8,425 bases of DNA from JBGMEA01 sp041447245. GTDB lineage: Bacteria > Bacillota > Clostridia > Eubacteriales > Anaerofustaceae. Made by a program: the position numbers and the translations under genes. The DNA is taken from positions 1 to 8,425 of the forward strand of contig JBGMEA010000014.1 of NCBI GenBank assembly GCA_041447245.1. The letters are read 5' to 3'. Below the pieces are notes generated by a model. The model worked only from the letters and a program-made list of their open reading frames with translations, ran no database searches and had not been told where the DNA came from. Shown here piece after piece: positions 6,085-8,425 of this stretch; the stretch's first letter is position 1; each line of letters starts with the position of its first letter.

Positions 6085-6717
6085 ATGGAACATCTCAAAC
6101 AATTTCATTCAGTCGATTGCAGGACAAAAAAAGGGCTCATAACGGTAATGGGTCCGATTTCGTTTGATCAACTGAAACAATACGATTTCGACAAAGGCTT
6201 AACTTCGTTCAGAAAACCTCAGGAACAGTACCAAGCCGTGTTGGAAATTTCCCAACTCCCGGAAGGACGTATCGTCGCTGCAATTTATGACAATACAATT
6301 GTCGGGTATGCGACATTTCTTTATCCCGACCCCTTGGAACGATGGGCAGAAGGAGATATTGAAAATCTTTTGGAACTGGGGGCAATTGAAGTTTCCAACC
6401 AATTTCGGGGGCTGTCTCTCGGAGCCAAACTGTTGCAGACAGCGATGATGGATGCCAACATGGAAGACTATATCGTCATGACAACCGAATACTATTGGCA
6501 CTGGGATTTAAAAAATTCCGGCATGGATGCATGGCAATATCGCTCCATGATGGAAAAAATGATGGCCTGCGGAGGATTGATATGGTTTGCCACCGACGAC
6601 GAAGAAATCAGTTCAAACCCTGTTAATTGCCTGATGGTCCGCATCGGAAAAAATGTTGATATGGCGACACGCGAACAATTTGATAAGCTGCGTTTTCAAT
6701 ATCGGTTTATGTATTGA
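6085..6717 (+). CDS. acuA: AcuA, GNAT-family protein lysine acetyltransferase acting on AcsA
   Basis: AcuA transfers an acetyl group from acetyl-CoA to the catalytic lysine of acetyl-CoA synthetase, inactivating it and matching acetate activation to need. The 210-residue protein has the same length as B. subtilis AcuA and strongly similar blocks: YPDPLERWAEG (80-90), LGAIEVSNQFRGLSLGAKLL (98-117, containing the GNAT acetyl-CoA-binding loop RGLSLGA), YIVMTTEYYWHWDLK (129-143), WFATDDEEISS (167-177) and the C-terminal LRFQYRFMY. GGTGA 6 nt before the ATG is a weak ribosome binding site. A TATAAA (6055-6060) may be its -10, without a convincing -35. It is divergent from its substrate gene acsA. 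A terminator follows directly, so acuB and acuC, which follow acuA in B. subtilis, are absent here. The reversing deacetylase must be encoded elsewhere. Confidence 0.95.
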   Translation: MEHLKQFHSVDCRTKKGLITVMGPISFDQLKQYDFDKGLTSFRKPQEQYQAVLEISQLPEGRIVAAIYDNTIVGYATFLYPDPLERWAEGDIENLLELGAIEVSNQFRGLSLGAKLLQTAMMDANMEDYIVMTTEYYWHWDLKNSGMDAWQYRSMMEKMMACGGLIWFATDDEEISSNPVNCLMVRIGKNVDMATREQFDKLRFQYRFMY

Positions 6718-6753
6718 TCTGTAAATATTCTACATATTCTTTATAACCAATCC

Positions 6754-6793
6754 AAATGAAAAGAAACCCGGATTATCGGGTTTCTTTTCATTT
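6754..6793. terminator. Bidirectional terminator between acuA and the surface protein gene
   Basis: A perfect 17-bp stem AAATGAAAAGAAACCCG (6754-6770) / CGGGTTTCTTTTCATTT (6777-6793) surrounds a 6-nt loop. The stem base is T-rich on both strands. It lies between the convergent stops at 6717 and 6813 and should terminate both transcripts. Confidence 0.9.
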
Positions 6794-6812
6794 CTATTGT
6801 CTTATGATGCGG

Positions 6813-8425
6813 TTAGGACATCTGAGTCTTTTGTTTTTTCTTGGATGAGAGGATCATTGTCGCAACCGATACCAATGCATAGATTGCCATCAGGATCGTC
6901 CACTTATCCGTGAACGCCATCGGTGCCGTCAGATCTTCCGTTACGAAGAAGGTGATCACTGCCGCAATGGCAACCACTGCACTGAACAGTCTCCATCCGC
7001 CTTTGCGTTTGATTTCTTCATCTTCTTCTTTCTTCTTGTAATACGTGATCACAAGCGCCGCTCCGATGATGAGTGATCCGATTGCCAACAGCAGGTTCAG
7101 AAGTGCCCAGGAATTCCCTGCCAAAGGCGTCTGGTTTTCATCGAGCGTTTCCGTCGTCGGTCCTGCCAAAGGCACTGCTGTGTCATACACGAAAGTTACC
7201 GTATTGCCCGTCGTCGCAATCGTCAGATTCTGCGATGCGCTCTGTGCCGTATATCCCGCAATCGCGATCGGGGTCAGGCTCAGGGTTGATCCGTATACTG
7301 CAGTTCCTCCCGTAGCCGTCGCAATCACCGTTCCCGTTGTATCAACATAGTTGACTGTGTAAGGATACGAATTGATTACGAACTGTGCCGTTACGGTCAG
7401 CGGTCCTGTGATATTGTTGAATGCCGTATTCCATCCTGTGAAGGTATATCCCACTCTTGCAGGCACCACCGGTGCGGTTGCTCCGCTTCCGTAGGGGATA
7501 CTCTGCGTGGAGAGTGTCACTCCGTTATAGTTTAAGAAAGTGACCGGATAGCTGTTGAGGTTTGCGCTGAATTGTGCCTGATAGGTCACATCCCCCGTTA
7601 CCGGGTTCACAACCGGACTCCATCCGTTAAATGTGTAGGTATACTGTGCCGTTGCACTTTGGCTCGGCGTCGCTGCGTTATAAGTGGGGGTTGTTCCGTA
7701 CGGGACGTTCAAATCTTGTTCGAGCTGTGTCGTTCCGTTCATCCATGTGACGGTGTAGGTATTGATCGCGAACTGTGCTTGTACATTGATGTCTTCCGTT
7801 ACTTCCAGATCGGTTCTGTTTGCCGTTGTTACTCCGTCACTCCAACCTGTGAAGTGATATCCCGTGTTCGGCACTGCCGTTACTTCCGTTCCGTCTGTTC
7901 CGTAGTTCACGCTCTGCGGAGTTGTTCCGCTGATCGTTCCGTTTCCGTCTGTCGTATAGGTCAGTGTAAAGGTATCAATCGCATACACGACATCTACCGT
8001 ATGTCCTGCCGTCACGTTCGTGAAGGTGTAGCTGCTCGGGTTTGTACCCGTCACATCCACTCCGTCCACCGTTACGCTCACCAGATGATAATGTGCGTTC
8101 GGGCTGTAATCAATCGTCTGATCCGCACCGTAATTCACGGTTGCATCAGGAGTGATCGTCCCGTTTGTGACTGTTGTATCAATCACGTTCGTGTCAATCG
8201 CATACACGACATCTACCGTATGTCCTGCCGTCACGTTCGTAAAGGTGTAGCTGCTCGGGTTTGTACCCGTCACATCCACTCCGTCCACCGTTACGCTTAC
8301 CAGATGGTAATGTGCGTTCGGGCTGTAATCAATCGTCTGATCCGCACCGTAATTCACGGTTGCATCAGGAGTGATCGTTCCGTTTGTGACTGTTGTATCA
8401 ATCACGTTCGTATCAATTGCATAAA
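6813..8425 (-). CDS. C-terminal part of a repeat-containing cell-surface protein (truncated by right edge)
   Basis: The frame is open through the right edge, so the true start lies outside; an in-frame GTG at 8405 lies inside a repeat and is not a credible start. Numbering from 8405 as residue 1, there are two identical 73-residue repeats (1-146) of the 'NGTI..YG..Q.I.Y.P...YHL.SV.VDG..V...YTFTNVTA.HTV' type. An InlB-like divergent repeat follows (147-215, GYHFTGWSDG), then a related unit (216-284, FNGWSP), a Listeria-Bacteroides/Flg_new-like repeat (285-345, GYTFTGWN) and a MucBP-like domain (346-409, NYVDTTGTVI). A linker with two PLAG motifs (412-429) leads to three hydrophobic helices (432-456, 473-488, 501-521) and a lysine-rich tail. 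It is probably a secreted adhesin-like protein held by the C-terminal helices. No LPXTG motif is present. Base composition appears more GC-rich than its neighbours. Confidence 0.85.
   Translation of the reverse strand, partial: YAIDTNVIDTTVTNGTITPDATVNYGADQTIDYSPNAHYHLVSVTVDGVDVTGTNPSSYTFTNVTAGHTVDVVYAIDTNVIDTTVTNGTITPDATVNYGADQTIDYSPNAHYHLVSVTVDGVDVTGTNPSSYTFTNVTAGHTVDVVYAIDTFTLTYTTDGNGTISGTTPQSVNYGTDGTEVTAVPNTGYHFTGWSDGVTTANRTDLEVTEDINVQAQFAINTYTVTWMNGTTQLEQDLNVPYGTTPTYNAATPSQSATAQYTYTFNGWSPVVNPVTGDVTYQAQFSANLNSYPVTFLNYNGVTLSTQSIPYGSGATAPVVPARVGYTFTGWNTAFNNITGPLTVTAQFVINSYPYTVNYVDTTGTVIATATGGTAVYGSTLSLTPIAIAGYTAQSASQNLTIATTGNTVTFVYDTAVPLAGPTTETLDENQTPLAGNSWALLNLLLAIGSLIIGAALVITYYKKKEEDEEIKRKGGWRLFSAVVAIAAVITFFVTEDLTAPMAFTDKWTILMAIYALVSVATMILSSKKKQKTQMS
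7968..8425 (-). repeat. Tandem 219-bp coding repeats in the surface protein gene
   Basis: Two copies (about 7968-8186 and 8187-8405) with a period of exactly 219 bp (73 codons) encode the same amino acids, and the last 20 bases begin a third copy. Comparing 7981-8199 with 8200-8418, I count six nucleotide differences, all at synonymous third positions. The array continues beyond the window, so copy number is unknown. Confidence 0.93.

Noticed and set aside
6813..7178. LPXTG-type sortase signal in the surface protein
   Set aside because: No LPXTG, NPQTN or (S/P)PXTG motif occurs before the hydrophobic segments, and there are three helices rather than one.
7045..7350. Rightward 101-codon frame antisense to the surface protein C-terminus
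   Set aside because: The minus strand encodes a coherent anchor and MucBP-like region; this is a shadow frame.
7968..8425. CRISPR-like array, because of regular repeats
   Set aside because: The repeat unit is 219 bp, contiguous without spacers, and in frame with a protein-coding gene.

Overview
This window looks like a chromosomal segment from a low-to-moderate GC member of the Bacillota (Firmicutes). The evidence is strong sigma-A promoters with AGGAGG-type ribosome binding sites, a GntR/YtrA-type regulator with an ABC transporter, a BirA of Bacillus-like length, a divergent acsA-acuA pair as in Bacillus subtilis, and a gut-Firmicute-style repeat surface protein. The class cannot be fixed from this sequence. 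An Erysipelotrichia-like or Bacilli-like lineage is an impression only.

Left edge (1-199): the first 16 codons of a leftward gene whose N-terminus resembles IS1182-family transposases run off the window. Two strong hairpin terminators lie between it and the next gene. Region 200-2118, leftward: a three-gene operon of GntR/YtrA-type repressor, ABC ATPase and six-helix ABC permease. The genes touch or overlap, and a strong promoter (TTGACA-17-TATTAT) has its -10 box inside a perfect 38-bp inverted repeat that also abuts the repressor's ribosome binding site. This is best explained as autorepression.

Region 2157-4233: birA (biotin-protein ligase/repressor, leftward, own terminator) is divergent from deoC (deoxyribose-phosphate aldolase, rightward). 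Both have recognisable promoters, and both probably start downstream of the longest possible ORF. Region 4237-6717: acsA (AMP-forming acetyl-CoA synthetase, 572 aa, leftward) is divergent from acuA (GNAT protein acetyltransferase, 210 aa, rightward). AcsA carries its acetylatable lysine at residue 549, the same number as in B. subtilis, and the 129-bp gap contains a near-perfect CcpA cre site. Acetate activation is therefore probably controlled both by carbon catabolite repression and by lysine acetylation. acuB and acuC do not follow acuA.

Region 6754-8425: a perfect 17-bp-stem bidirectional terminator separates acuA from the 3' part of a large leftward cell-surface protein gene. Its product has two identical 73-residue repeats (a third begins at the window edge), InlB/Flg_new-like repeats, a MucBP-like domain and a C-terminal region with three hydrophobic helices in place of an LPXTG sorting signal. 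The gene is truncated by the right edge. No tRNA, rRNA, CRISPR array or prophage gene is visible. I see no clearly novel system. The surface protein anchor, the operator palindrome and the acsA/acuA control region are the parts most worth a second look.
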